Source of the DNA: Gammaproteobacteria bacterium
GTDB lineage: Bacteria > Pseudomonadota > Gammaproteobacteria > Pseudomonadales > Pseudomonadaceae
Length of the DNA: 51,885 bases
Reading direction: 5' to 3'
Assembly: GCA_903970465.1 (NCBI GenBank)
Contig: CAJCIO010000125.1
Location: 1 to 51,885, forward strand
Position 1 is the first letter of the stretch. Each line of letters starts with the position of its first letter. The notes below the pieces were generated by a model. The model saw only the letters and a list, made by a program, of their open reading frames with translations. It had not been told where the DNA came from and did no database searches. The position numbers and the translations under genes are program-made. Shown one piece after another: positions 7,935-16,926 of the stretch.

Positions 7935-9167
7935 TCAAACCCGCGGCGCCGGCACTTGATCGAGCAACTGCTGCAAGAGCTGATCGACTTCCATGCCGTC
8001 GATTTCCAGCTCGGCCGATAACCGGACGCGATGGCGCAGCACAGCCATTGCACAGCCCTTGACGTCGTCCGGCAGCACGAACTCGCCACCGCGCATCAGC
8101 GCTCGCGCCCGGGCGCCACGCACCAACGCGATGGAGGCACGCGGGCCGGCACCGAGGATCAGCCCTGGCCAGGTGCGGGTGGCGCGGGCCAGGCGCACGG
8201 CGTAATCGAGCACGCGCTCGTCCATCGGCAATTCGCTGGCCAGGCGCTGCAGGATGACCACGTCCTTGGCCACCAGGACCTGGCGCACCGGCTGCACATC
8301 AAGCATGTCGGCGCGGGTCGAGCGCGTGACCTGGCGGACCATCGCCAGCTCCTGGTCGGCATCGGGGTAGCCCAGGCGCAACTTGAGCATGAAGCGATCG
8401 AGTTCGGCCTCGGGCAGCGGATAGGTGCCTTCCTGCTCGATAGGGTTCTGAGTCGCCAGCACCATGAACGGTTGGGCGATGGGCAGGGCCGTGCCTTCGA
8501 GCGTGACCTGACGCTCCTGCATGGCTTCGAGCAGCGCGGCCTGGGTCTTGGCGGGGGCGCGGTTGATTTCGTCGGCCAGCAGCAGATGGGTGAACACCGG
8601 GCCCTTGCGCAGGTTGAACTGCTCGCTCTGGCGGTCGTACACAGCATGCCCGGTGATGTCGCTGGGCATCAGATCGGGGGTGAACTGGATACGCGCGAAG
8701 TCGCCGCCGAAGCAGCGCGCCAAGGCCCGTACCAGCAGGGTCTTGCCCAGACCGGGGACGCCTTCGATCAGCACGTGGCCGCCCGCCAGCAACGCGGTCA
8801 GAACGTCGTCGATCACCGCATCCTGGCCGATCAGCACCCTGCGCAACTCGTGTTGCAAGGCGTGGATGCGTTTGGTGGCCCGCTGACGTTGCTGGGCGGC
8901 GTGTTCTTCCTCGGTTTCGGTCGCGGCGGGTTGCGGTGTGGGTGTCTGGTGGTCGGGAGTGTCCACAGCATCGGCATCCACCGGCGCAGGCGCCTCTTCG
9001 ACTGCAGGCGCGCGGGATTCAACGTCCAGATGCGCGTCGGGTTCGGCGGTGCTGTGCTCGGGGGCATCCAGGCCGGCTTCGGTCAGGTGCTCGTAGGGCT
9101 CGGGTGGTGCGTCGTGCTCGCGGGGCTCACGTTGCTCATCGAGTGGCGGTTTGCGGTCGTCGGTCAT
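7935..9167 (-). CDS. MoxR-family AAA+ ATPase
   Basis: Encodes 410 residues. Walker A is GVPGLGKT (136-143), Walker B LLLADE (195-200), followed by INRAPAKTQAALLEAMQE, the sensor stretch ATQNPIEQEGTYPLPEAELDRF and the MoxR C-terminal lid. The start at 9167 overlaps the previous stop by four bases (ATGA). MoxR proteins are usually near 300-340 residues; this one has about 95 extra N-terminal residues, rich in Glu, Asp, Pro and Ala and apparently disordered. It likely remodels the DUF58 partner next door. The family is certain; the process served is not known. Confidence 0.95.
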   Translation of the reverse strand: MTDDRKPPLDEQREPREHDAPPEPYEHLTEAGLDAPEHSTAEPDAHLDVESRAPAVEEAPAPVDADAVDTPDHQTPTPQPAATETEEEHAAQQRQRATKRIHALQHELRRVLIGQDAVIDDVLTALLAGGHVLIEGVPGLGKTLLVRALARCFGGDFARIQFTPDLMPSDITGHAVYDRQSEQFNLRKGPVFTHLLLADEINRAPAKTQAALLEAMQERQVTLEGTALPIAQPFMVLATQNPIEQEGTYPLPEAELDRFMLKLRLGYPDADQELAMVRQVTRSTRADMLDVQPVRQVLVAKDVVILQRLASELPMDERVLDYAVRLARATRTWPGLILGAGPRASIALVRGARARALMRGGEFVLPDDVKGCAMAVLRHRVRLSAELEIDGMEVDQLLQQLLDQVPAPRV

Positions 9168-10339
9168 AGGGCATTCCTGATGCGTTGCAAATAGCCCACT
9201 TGGCGGGTGAATTCGCTTTGGGACATCTTCTGCGCTGGACGCGGGCGCAAGGCCTGGCCCACCGCGCTGGGAGTTTCGCCGGTCAGCCTGGCCAGGACGT
9301 GCCACTGGTCGGCGATGGGCAGGCGTTCGAAACCAGGGTGGCGGTGGCGCGCGCGGCGCAAAATGTCGTGCTGCAGGCTGCGCAGCAGGCGCTGGTGGCC
9401 ACCGTGGCGCAGCATGAATTCGGCGCTGGCGTGCAGGTATTCGCGCAGTTGTCGGCGCGCCAGAGGCGCAGGTTGACGAACCGGGCCATGGCGGGCGCTG
9501 CTGTACCAGGCGAACAGCAGCAGCCACACCAGCAACAGCGTCAGCGCTTGTGGGAAATAGCGCCACAGCTGGCTGGCCAGAGTGTCGTGCTCGGTCTGGT
9601 AGATGAGCGCCACGTCGCGGTTCTGGTTGAGGTACCAGAGCAGCCAGGCGTTGTCGTAGCGGGCCATTGCCGAGTTGCGCCACAGATCGGCATCGGTGAC
9701 GACGGTGATCAGCCCGGCGCCGTAATCCAGCTGCATCAGGTGGGTGGAATCGCTGCTGTTGGCCCACGAGCGAGTGATGTCGGTGGGGTCTTCGAGGTGA
9801 AAGGCCGGATTGAAGCTGAAGTACGCCGGCGCCTCTTCGTTGTCCAGATACAGCTTGGTCAGGCGCGGATAGGGATCGTCGGTCGGCTCGGGGGGCGGCA
9901 GCTTGCGGGTCTCGTATTGGCGCAGTTGCAGGCGGTCAAGCAGCAGATCGCCGCTGCGGCCCTTGCGCTCGTCCCAGAGCGCTTCGGCGACGAACAGCAG
10001 ACGTCCGCCTTGGCGTACCCAGGCGAGGATTTGCTCGGCCTGGCGAGGCGTCATGCGGCTGCGATCGCCCAGCAGCAACAAGCTGGTGGTGGCGGCAGGC
10101 AGGCGCGGCAGGATGTCCAGGCGGTTGGCCTGATCGACCCGCAAGCCGCGTTGGCGCAGAAAGCTCTGCGCTGCCAGGTAAGGGTTGGCGGCCAACGCCG
10201 GGTCGGCGCCCTTGTCGACGGTTTCACTGTAGCGCTCCAGGTGTCGCGCCAGGTAAATGCCCAAGGCGAGCAACACCAGCGCGAGCAATAGCGTCAGTAC
10301 CAGGTAGCGTGGCTGCGGGCGCCAGACGGGGATGTTCAT
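9164..10339 (-). CDS. DUF4350 membrane protein
   Basis: Encodes 391 residues. A transmembrane segment at about 13-31 (YLVLTLLLALVLLALGIYL) is followed by a periplasmic domain with the DUF4350 pattern: NPYLAAQSFLRQRG, then LLLLGDRSRMTPRQAEQILAWVRQGGRLLFV, a Rossmann-like fold resembling class I glutamine amidotransferase-like domains but with no obvious catalytic Cys. A second membrane segment lies near residue 275 (ALTLLLVWLLLFAWY), then a basic cytoplasmic tail. Both ends are coupled by 4-base overlaps to the DUF4129 and MoxR genes. Function unknown. Confidence 0.85.
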   Translation of the reverse strand: MNIPVWRPQPRYLVLTLLLALVLLALGIYLARHLERYSETVDKGADPALAANPYLAAQSFLRQRGLRVDQANRLDILPRLPAATTSLLLLGDRSRMTPRQAEQILAWVRQGGRLLFVAEALWDERKGRSGDLLLDRLQLRQYETRKLPPPEPTDDPYPRLTKLYLDNEEAPAYFSFNPAFHLEDPTDITRSWANSSDSTHLMQLDYGAGLITVVTDADLWRNSAMARYDNAWLLWYLNQNRDVALIYQTEHDTLASQLWRYFPQALTLLLVWLLLFAWYSSARHGPVRQPAPLARRQLREYLHASAEFMLRHGGHQRLLRSLQHDILRRARHRHPGFERLPIADQWHVLARLTGETPSAVGQALRPRPAQKMSQSEFTRQVGYLQRIRNAL

Positions 10340-12000
10340 GTGCGCACCTGTCTATCCACAGGCGGGTTGTCGAACAGCACGCGCCAGTCGGCCAGCAGTT
10401 GTTGCCGCTGGGCGACCGTGACAGGCCGGTGGCCGTAGGCGAGGGCTTGCCAGTGCTGGGTCAGGCGGCGGCTGAAGTCTTCCAGGGCTGGCTGCTGCAG
10501 GCGGGCGACGTGGGCGAGTATCTGTCCCTCGGTGTCCGCGCCACGTAGCGGTAGTTGATGATCGCTCTGCAGGCGCGACAGCAGCCCGCGGTACAACAGG
10601 CTCAAGGCTTCCCGTGGCTGGCTCGCCCACAATTGTTCGGCGGTGGCTGCGATGTCCAGGGGCAGCACGCTTTCGGCAACAAGCGCCTGATGCCGCAGCG
10701 CACTCGCATCAGGGCGTCGCTTGCGTTTTGGCTGCAGACGGCTGACCAGCGTTGCCAGCCATTCTCGCCGACGCCACACCAGTATGATCGCCAGCGCCAG
10801 CAACAGCCCCCACAGCAACACCTCGACGGCCTTGGCCAACAGTTGTGGCCAGACGGGCAAGTGTGGCGCCAGCGTCGTTGTTGGCTTGTCGATTTCGCCC
10901 TTGTCGGCCGATTTCCAGCGCCAGCGGTTGACGGTCTGCATGTTCTTGAAGGGTTGCGCCAGCACGATGGACTGCACCGCTTGCCGCGCGGCCTGACTGG
11001 TTAGTGCCTGGTGCAGCAGGCGCGGGCTTTGCGGGCCGGCGAGGGTGTTCGCTGGGGCGAGCGGCGTAGGCGGCGTGGGCGCCACCGGCACTGGGTTCTG
11101 GGATGGCGTTACGGTTGCGGGGGAGGGCAACGTCGACGGTGGGAGGGGCATCAGCGGCACGGGCTCGGCCCAGGCTTCGCGGGGCGGGGTCGCCAGCGCT
11201 GTGAGCACTGCCAAGGTGGCCAGCAGGGCTGCGCTTTTGCGGACGCCGCTGGAGAGGCGCTGGCGCAAGCGACGGAACTGCAACTCGATGTCCCAGGCTT
11301 CCAGCACGGTGCGCCGATTGAGGTAGAGGGTAAAGCCGCAGGCGACGTAGATCGGCTCCCAGATCAGCAGGATCGCTACATAGAATGCGTTGCGCAGGTG
11401 GATCCGCCACGGCGCCTCGAAAGACTTCGCATCGAGTAACAGCTGCTGGTCGGCCAAAGTGCTCAAGGCATGGGGCGTGAGCATATACAGCAGGGCCACG
11501 GCGCCCAGGCCTAGCACCAGTTCCAGATGAATGCCGACCAGCGTCAGCCAGCGTGCGGCGCCGCCGTTCTGCCGGCGTAACACCGCCAGACGGCGTAAAC
11601 GCTGTTGGCCATCCAGGCCTTCGAGCTGCAGCACCGGCAGGGTGAAACTGCGGCTCAGGCTCAAGCGCCGCCAAGTCAGGCTGGCCAGCAGTTGCGGACG
11701 TAGCAGGCGCAGCCACTGGCGCAATGCCTGGCGCACGCTGGGCGCCGAGCCGAACAGCGACTGCGCGAGAATGTGCAGCGGCAAGCGTTCGAAGGCGGGC
11801 TTGAGCCACCATATCAGGACGATGACGATGCTCGGGTGATCCCACAGCAGTAGCGTCAGCACCGCGAACAGCGGCACGGTGGCGATCGCCCAACTGCTCA
11901 GTAACAGGCGCCAGTGGCGCGCGGCGAGCAGCACGCCGAGGTCGATGGCTTCCCAGGGATTGCGTGGGCGGATGACCAGGGTGGTTTCATTCAGCTGCAT
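10336..12000 (-). CDS. DUF4129 multi-pass membrane protein
   Basis: Encodes 554 residues. The start at 12000 (MQLNETTLVIRPRNPWEAIDLG) is chosen because GAGGT lies 4 bases upstream; an ATG six codons earlier has no site. The N-terminal third has several hydrophobic helices (WAIATVPLFAVLTLLLW, LVLGLGAVALLYML, AILLIWEPIYVACGFTLYL). A Pro/Ala-rich periplasmic linker follows (about 270-330). Another membrane helix sits near 405, and the C-terminal DUF4129 module contains LSLLYRGLLSRLQ and DFSRRLTQHWQALAYG. DUF4129 occurs next to MoxR/DUF58 genes and transglutaminase-like proteins. It overlaps the SpoIIM gene by 14 bases. Confidence 0.85.
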   Translation of the reverse strand: MQLNETTLVIRPRNPWEAIDLGVLLAARHWRLLLSSWAIATVPLFAVLTLLLWDHPSIVIVLIWWLKPAFERLPLHILAQSLFGSAPSVRQALRQWLRLLRPQLLASLTWRRLSLSRSFTLPVLQLEGLDGQQRLRRLAVLRRQNGGAARWLTLVGIHLELVLGLGAVALLYMLTPHALSTLADQQLLLDAKSFEAPWRIHLRNAFYVAILLIWEPIYVACGFTLYLNRRTVLEAWDIELQFRRLRQRLSSGVRKSAALLATLAVLTALATPPREAWAEPVPLMPLPPSTLPSPATVTPSQNPVPVAPTPPTPLAPANTLAGPQSPRLLHQALTSQAARQAVQSIVLAQPFKNMQTVNRWRWKSADKGEIDKPTTTLAPHLPVWPQLLAKAVEVLLWGLLLALAIILVWRRREWLATLVSRLQPKRKRRPDASALRHQALVAESVLPLDIAATAEQLWASQPREALSLLYRGLLSRLQSDHQLPLRGADTEGQILAHVARLQQPALEDFSRRLTQHWQALAYGHRPVTVAQRQQLLADWRVLFDNPPVDRQVRT

Positions 12001-12967
12001 GCTTACCTCGGCCGGCACGGCTCAGGTAAAGCCCCAGCAATACCCACAGCGCGCCACCCACGGCGTATTTGAATGCGGGCGCGATGGCGGTCTTGGCCGA
12101 CCAGTAGGCCTCGACGAACGCCGCGAGCAGGAGCATCAGCAAGGCACCGTAGACCAGTTGCATGCTGGCTTTGGCAGCCATTCTCAGGGCCTCGCCGCGG
12201 GTCATGCGGCCTGGTGCAATCAGTGCCCAGCCGATGCCCAGCCCGGCGGCGCCGGCCAACACGATGGCGGGCAGTTCGAACGCACTGTGGCCGATCACGA
12301 ACGACCAGAAGGTCTGGCCCGAGCCGACGTGGGTGAGATGGCCTGCGGTAGCGCCGATGGTCAGGCCATTGAAGATCAGAAAAAACACACTACCCAGGCC
12401 CGCGAGCAGGCCACCGGCGAACGTCTGGAAGGCAATACCGACGTTGTTCATCACGTAAAAGCCGAACATCTGCCAGTCCTGGCTGGCAGGTCGCTCGGCA
12501 CCCAGGCCCAAACGGCTCAGTTGCGGATCGTATTGATGCTCCATGGCACTGACCTGGGCCGGGTCGAGCAGGCTGTAAACCTGCTCGGGGTAGCAGTAGA
12601 TCCAAATCGCCGAGCCAAGCAGCGTCAGCCCCAGCAGCAGGCCGGCCAGCAGCACCACTCGCCATTGGCTGCGCACTTGACGGGGGAAGTCGGCCAGCAC
12701 GAAGGCGGCTATTTGCGCGCCGACCTGGCTGCGATGCCGGTAGAGTTGCCGATGGCCACGCATCGCCAACTGCTCCAGATGGTCGACCAGGCGGCTGCTG
12801 TAACCGCGCGAACGAGCCAACGCCAGATGCTGGCACAGACGCCGATAATCGTGGCTGAAACCCTCGCTGTGAGCGCTGCGTGCCTTGCCGCTTTCCAAGG
12901 CATTCAGGCGCAGGCTGAAGGCTTGCCAAAGCGGTTGATGGCGCGTTTCGAAAGGCTGCTGTTTCAT
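11987..12967 (-). CDS. SpoIIM-family membrane protein
   Basis: Encodes 326 residues. The soluble N-terminal helical region (about 1-105) has a conserved YRRLCQHLALARSRGY stretch. Five or so membrane segments follow: VVLLAGLLLGLTLLGSAIW; NNVGIAFQTFAGGLLAGLGSVFFLIFNGL; AFELPAIVLAGAAGLGIGWAL; QLVYGALLMLLLAAFVEAYW; VGGALWVLLGLYL. The NNVGIAFQTFAGG and GHSAFELPAIVLAG motifs are typical of the stage II sporulation protein M family in non-sporulating bacteria. This organism does not sporulate, so the name only states homology. It shares ATGA with the RDD gene upstream. Confidence 0.9.
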   Translation of the reverse strand: MKQQPFETRHQPLWQAFSLRLNALESGKARSAHSEGFSHDYRRLCQHLALARSRGYSSRLVDHLEQLAMRGHRQLYRHRSQVGAQIAAFVLADFPRQVRSQWRVVLLAGLLLGLTLLGSAIWIYCYPEQVYSLLDPAQVSAMEHQYDPQLSRLGLGAERPASQDWQMFGFYVMNNVGIAFQTFAGGLLAGLGSVFFLIFNGLTIGATAGHLTHVGSGQTFWSFVIGHSAFELPAIVLAGAAGLGIGWALIAPGRMTRGEALRMAAKASMQLVYGALLMLLLAAFVEAYWSAKTAIAPAFKYAVGGALWVLLGLYLSRAGRGKHAAE

Positions 12968-13656
12968 GTCCGCCCCAACAAGCCCTGCGCCAGGCTGTCG
13001 AGCCGGGTGCGGGCAAGAGACGCCGAGCTGACGCCCAGCGGCTCAGCCAGAATGATTGCCAGTTCATCGGCGCGGGCACGGCTCAGCTGCTCCTGGCGTT
13101 CGGCGAAACCGAGGATGGCGCGCTGATCGGCCAGCGTCAGGGTAAAGGTCGGCAGCAGTGGCACGGCGGCAAGCTTTGGCGGTGCCGGACTGGGCGGCTG
13201 ATCCTGATAGACCACCATGCTGCCCGCCGCCAGGTCCCCCAGGCGCCGGAAGGACGGCTGATACAGGCAGCACAGCGCACCCAGGCAATAGCCGAGAGGC
13301 AACAGGTCGACGACGCGCAGCAGATTGCGAATCAGCGATGCCGACCAGCCCACGGCGGTGCCATCTTCCATGACCACCGCGAGCTTCATCCATTGCTTGC
13401 CTGGGGTACGTCCTTGATTGAGCACTTCGAACAGCACCGTGTACCACCAGTTGAGCAGAAACAACAGCAAGGCACCCAGGCCCATGCCAAACTCGCCCAG
13501 TGCTGCCAGCAAGAAATACAGGCCGATCAGCAAGGCGCCGCGAATCAGCAGGTCGATGCTGAACGCGATCGCCCGGACCACCAGCCCGGCCGGCCTCAGG
13601 ATCAAATCGATCCCCTCGGGGGTTTCCACCGCCTGGCGGGTGTCCAGGGGGAGCAT
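12964..13656 (-). CDS. RDD-family membrane protein, first gene of the MoxR operon
   Basis: Encodes 230 residues. The start at 13656 (MLPLDTRQAVETPEGIDL) has AAGGA five bases upstream. An RDD domain spans about 20-150: AGLVVRAIAFSIDLLIRG carries the Arg and Asp of the RDD signature, then YFLLAALGEFGMGLGALLLFLLNWW, TPGKQWMKLAV and SFRRLGDLAAGSMVV. A soluble tail of about 70 residues follows. It leads the six-gene run RDD, SpoIIM, DUF4129, DUF4350, MoxR, DUF58, with all junctions overlapping or within 10 bases. RDD proteins are poorly understood, some being linked to ion transport. Confidence 0.9.
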   Translation of the reverse strand: MLPLDTRQAVETPEGIDLILRPAGLVVRAIAFSIDLLIRGALLIGLYFLLAALGEFGMGLGALLLFLLNWWYTVLFEVLNQGRTPGKQWMKLAVVMEDGTAVGWSASLIRNLLRVVDLLPLGYCLGALCCLYQPSFRRLGDLAAGSMVVYQDQPPSPAPPKLAAVPLLPTFTLTLADQRAILGFAERQEQLSRARADELAIILAEPLGVSSASLARTRLDSLAQGLLGRT

Positions 13657-13821
13657 TGCATTCCTTGGCGTTGCTGAAGTCTGGGGCATCGGAGTCTTGG
13701 CGTCTGCGCAGAGGGCACTCAAGTCACCGACGATACCTGTCTGCGCGCCCGCTGCCCAGCCCGCTGGCCCTGTCACCGGGCAAAGCCTAGAATTCCCGCA
13801 AATTTTGTACAGGACCACCCC

Positions 13822-15252
13822 GTGACCTCGAGCATTTTCTGGTACGACTACGAAACCACCGGCATCAACCCACGCAGCGACCGGCCCTTGCAGGTGGCGG
13901 GTATTCGTACCGATGTCGACCTCAACGAAATCGCCGCCCCGGTCAATCTCTACTGTCAGCCCAGCGACGACATCCTGCCTCATCCCATGGCCTGCATGAT
14001 CACCGGCATCACCCCGCAGCGCCTGGCCGAGTCCGGGCTGGGCGAGGCCGAGTTCATGACGCGGGTGCACGCCGAACTCTCGGCCCCTGGCACGTGCGGC
14101 GCTGGATACAACACCTTGCGTTTCGACGATGAAATGACCCGTTACAGTCTTTATCGCAACTTCTTCGACCCCTACGCGCGGGAGTGGCAGGGCGGTAACA
14201 GCCGCTGGGACCTGATCGATGTGGTGCGCACTGCTTATGCCTTGCGCCCTGAGGGTATCGAATGGCCGGAGCGCGACGGGCGCGTCAGCCTCAAGTTGGA
14301 GTTGCTGACGGCGGCCAATGGCCTCGAACATGGCCAGGCCCATGATGCGTTGTCGGATGTGCGGGCGACCATCGCGCTGGCGCGGTTGATACGCGACCGC
14401 CAGCCGCGTTTATATCAATGGCTGTTCGAGTTGCGCAGTAAACACAAAGTGCAAGAGCAAATACGCTTGTTGCAGCCGCTGGTACATATTTCCGGGCGCT
14501 TCTCGGCAGCGCGTCATTACTTGAGCGTGGTATTGCCACTGGCCTGGCATCCGCGCAATCGCAACGCCCTGATCGTCTGCGACTTGCAGCTGGACCCTCA
14601 GGGCATATGGCAAGACAGCGCGGACTCTTTGAAGGCGCGTTTGTACACCCGGCGCGAAGACCTGCTTGAAGGGCAATTGCCCGTGCCTTTGAAGTTGGTG
14701 CAGATCAATCGTTGCCCGGTATTGGCGCCGATGAGTGTGTTGCGCCCTGAAAATATCCAGCGATTGCAACTGGACTTGCCGTTGTATGAAGCGCGGGCCG
14801 CGGCGTTGCGTGAACATCAGGCTGTTTGGCAGGAGCATCTGGGATTGATTTATCAGGACGAGAAGTTCGATGCGGTCGAAGACCCCGAGCAGCAGTTATA
14901 CGACGGATTTATCGGGGATCGGGACCGTCGGCTATGCGAGCAACTGCGAGTGGCTGAACCGGAAACACTTTCTTCGTCGCGCTGGATGTTCGATGACGGG
15001 CGTTTGCCGGAGCTGCTCAAACGTTATCGAGCCCGTAACTTTCCCGACACCTTGAATACCGCGGAACATGAGGCATGGTTGGGATTTTGTCGCGATCGCC
15101 TGATCCGTCCGCAGGCAGGGGCACCCCATACGCTGGAGGCGTTCGATCTGGCCATGCTTGAGGCGCTGCCCCAAGCGGATGGGGAACAGCAGGGTGTCTT
15201 GCAACAGTGGCAGGCCTATGCCCAGGCATTGCGCACAAAGTTGCAGATATGA
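13822..15252 (+). CDS. sbcB: Exodeoxyribonuclease I
   Basis: A 3'-to-5' single-strand DNA exonuclease acting in mismatch repair and recombination. The 476 residues match the family length. The DEDD exonuclease site opens with IFWYDYETTGINP (first Asp and Glu), HDALSDVRATIALARLI carries the later Asp pair, and the SH3-like and C-terminal regions follow (PVLAPMSVLRPENIQRLQLD, FPDTLNTAEHEAW). The GTG at 13822 is used because no ATG lies in a suitable place and the family begins right at the first acidic motif. A TAGAAT hexamer at 13788-13793 could be its -10 element. It is followed by a strong hairpin shared with mvaT. Confidence 0.96.
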   Translation: MTSSIFWYDYETTGINPRSDRPLQVAGIRTDVDLNEIAAPVNLYCQPSDDILPHPMACMITGITPQRLAESGLGEAEFMTRVHAELSAPGTCGAGYNTLRFDDEMTRYSLYRNFFDPYAREWQGGNSRWDLIDVVRTAYALRPEGIEWPERDGRVSLKLELLTAANGLEHGQAHDALSDVRATIALARLIRDRQPRLYQWLFELRSKHKVQEQIRLLQPLVHISGRFSAARHYLSVVLPLAWHPRNRNALIVCDLQLDPQGIWQDSADSLKARLYTRREDLLEGQLPVPLKLVQINRCPVLAPMSVLRPENIQRLQLDLPLYEARAAALREHQAVWQEHLGLIYQDEKFDAVEDPEQQLYDGFIGDRDRRLCEQLRVAEPETLSSSRWMFDDGRLPELLKRYRARNFPDTLNTAEHEAWLGFCRDRLIRPQAGAPHTLEAFDLAMLEALPQADGEQQGVLQQWQAYAQALRTKLQI

Positions 15253-15274
15253 ACCGCCGCCATTGAGGCAATAA

Positions 15275-15300
15275 AAACGCCAGCAAGCTGGCGTTTGTTT
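15275..15300. terminator. Bidirectional terminator between sbcB and mvaT
   Basis: A 10-bp perfect inverted repeat (AAACGCCAGC and GCTGGCGTTT) has a two-base centre and T-rich flanks on both sides. It sits between convergent sbcB and mvaT and can end both. Confidence 0.85.
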
Positions 15301-15322
15301 GTAACCGTTGTAACCGGCTGAA

Positions 15323-15703
15323 TTAACCCAGCAGGTTGGCCCAGCTTTCAACCACATCGCCGCCCCACTTGGCTTTCCATTCTTTCAGGGTCTTGTGGTT
15401 GCCGCCTTTGGTTTCGATGATTTCGCCATTGTGCGGGTTTTTGTACTGCTTGACCTTGCGCGCACGCTTGGTGCCGGCGACTTTGACGGCGGCGCCACGT
15501 GGGGCCTTGTTGAACTTGGCTTCTGGGTCCAGCAGGGCAATGATGTCACGCAGCGATTTTTGATATTCGCCCATCAGCGTGCGCAGCTTGCCTTCGAATT
15601 CCAGTTCGGTTTGCAGTTTGTCGTCTTGCGACAGGTTCTTCAAACGCGCTTGCAGTTCTTTGATGGCTTCTTCCGTGGCGCGGTATTCGTTGATCAGAGA
15701 CAT
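15323..15703 (-). CDS. mvaT: MvaT/TurA H-NS-family xenogeneic silencer
   Basis: Encodes 126 residues. The N-terminal coiled-coil dimerisation part (MSLINEYRATEEAIKELQARLKNLS) and central helices (ELEFEGKLRTLMGEYQKSLRDIIALLDPE) are followed by a basic linker. The DNA-binding domain has the conserved YKNPHNGEIIETKGGNHKTLKEWKAKWGGDVV block, whose GGN loop enters the minor groove of AT-rich DNA. In Pseudomonas this class silences horizontally acquired AT-rich genes; in P. putida the orthologue is called TurA. It is a single gene with its own promoter upstream. The AT-rich toxin/immunity segment at 1850-2870 is the sort of target it would bind, although that is inference. Confidence 0.96.
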   Translation of the reverse strand: MSLINEYRATEEAIKELQARLKNLSQDDKLQTELEFEGKLRTLMGEYQKSLRDIIALLDPEAKFNKAPRGAAVKVAGTKRARKVKQYKNPHNGEIIETKGGNHKTLKEWKAKWGGDVVESWANLLG

Positions 15704-15749
15704 ATTGATGACCTTCGCAAATCAGGGTGGCAGGGGAGTCGATGAGCCA

Positions 15750-15778
15750 ATAATAGACACAGTATTTAATGAAGTAAA
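15750..15778 (-). promoter_or_regulatory. Sigma70-type promoter of mvaT
   Basis: Read on the minus strand: TTTACT (15773-15778), 17 bases, TATTAT (15750-15755), about 47 bases before the mvaT ATG. The surroundings are AT-rich, which fits H-NS-like autoregulation. Confidence 0.6.
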
Positions 15779-16053
15779 CATCTAGTGAGCGGGGCGACAA
15801 AATGAGCTGACTGCGCTAATTAAGCGCGACCCTGCTGACCAATGATTGTTGCTCAAAAATAATTGCAAAAGATTTCATCTTGGACATTGCTTGAAGGGCC
15901 GATTAATCGAACTGTTCAGGTTGTTAATATGTGCAGCCACCCCGGCAATCAGGCCCGCCCCGTGCCTTGAGCGCAGCGTGTCGTCGGCACCGCTGGAGTT
16001 TTGCCCCGCAGCCGCTAGAATGGCGGCCTTTGCGAAGTTCTGGAGTTTAGCTA
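15779..16053. other. Gap between mvaT promoter and purU
   Basis: No gene is seen. The first part is AT-rich and flanks the mvaT promoter. The last part carries the purU control region, with a TAGAAT hexamer near 16016-16021 as a possible -10 and a ribosome site TGGAG about 8 bases before the purU ATG. Confidence 0.5.
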
Positions 16054-16902
16054 ATGCGCACTTTTCGGCTGGTCATCGCGTGCCCCGACCGCGTCGGCAT
16101 CGTTGCCAAAGTCAGCCACTTTCTGGCGTCCCATAATGGTTGGATCACCGAAGCCAGCCACCACTCCGATGATCAGAGTGGCTGGTTTTTCATGCGCCAT
16201 GAAATCCGCGCCGACAGCTTGCCATTTGGTATCGAGGCATTTCGGGAAGCGTTCGCGCCGATCGCCGACGAGTTTTCCATGGTCTGGCGGGTAACCGATA
16301 CCGAGCAGAAGAAACGCGTGGTGCTGATGGCCAGTCGCGAGTCCCACTGCCTGGCGGATCTGCTGCACCGCTGGCACAGCGACGAACTGGACTGCGATAT
16401 CGCCTGTGTGATTTCCAACCACGACGATCTGCGCAGTATGGTCGAGTGGCATGGCATTCCTTACTACCATATTCCCGTCGACCCCAAGGACAAGCAGCCC
16501 GCCTTCGCCGAAGTCTCGCGGCGTGTCGCCGAGCACCAGGCCGACGTGGTGGTGCTGGCGCGCTACATGCAGATACTACCGCCACAGCTATGCCAGGAAT
16601 ACGCGCAGAAAGTCATCAACATCCACCACAGCTTTCTGCCGTCGTTCGTGGGTGCCAAGCCATACCACCAAGCGTCGATGCGTGGCGTGAAGCTGATTGG
16701 CGCGACTTGCCACTACGTGACCGAAGAGCTCGATGCCGGGCCGATCATCGAGCAGGACGTGGTGCGTGTCAGCCACAGTGACAGCATCGAGGACATGGTC
16801 CGCTTTGGTCGTGACGTGGAGAAGATGGTGTTGGCGCGCGGCTTGCGTTATCACCTCGAAGACCGTGTACTGGTGCACGGCAACAAGACGGTGGTGTTCT
16901 AA
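16054..16902 (+). CDS. purU: Formyltetrahydrofolate deformylase
   Basis: Hydrolyses 10-formyl-tetrahydrofolate to formate and tetrahydrofolate, balancing one-carbon pools. Encodes 282 residues, normal for PurU. An N-terminal ACT-like regulatory domain (about 4-80: FRLVIACPDRVGIVAKVSHFL) is followed by a formyltransferase fold. That fold has IACVISNHDDL, YHIPVDPKDK, VVLARYMQIL, the catalytic Asn/His segment INIHHSFLPSFVGAKPYHQA and the Asp-containing HYVTEELDAGPII. It is followed by a short gene with a strong ribosome site 24 bases later. Confidence 0.96.
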   Translation: MRTFRLVIACPDRVGIVAKVSHFLASHNGWITEASHHSDDQSGWFFMRHEIRADSLPFGIEAFREAFAPIADEFSMVWRVTDTEQKKRVVLMASRESHCLADLLHRWHSDELDCDIACVISNHDDLRSMVEWHGIPYYHIPVDPKDKQPAFAEVSRRVAEHQADVVVLARYMQILPPQLCQEYAQKVINIHHSFLPSFVGAKPYHQASMRGVKLIGATCHYVTEELDAGPIIEQDVVRVSHSDSIEDMVRFGRDVEKMVLARGLRYHLEDRVLVHGNKTVVF

Positions 16903-16926
16903 GCGATTCAAAGCGAGGAGGTTGCG

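Noticed and set aside
7935..9767. MoxR frame extended to 610 codons
   Set aside because: The extension overlaps most of the DUF4350 gene in another frame. The ATGA coupling at 9164-9167 fixes the start.
12964..14343. RDD frame extended to 459 codons
   Set aside because: The added segment is antisense to sbcB. A ribosome site and the family N terminus support the start at 13656.
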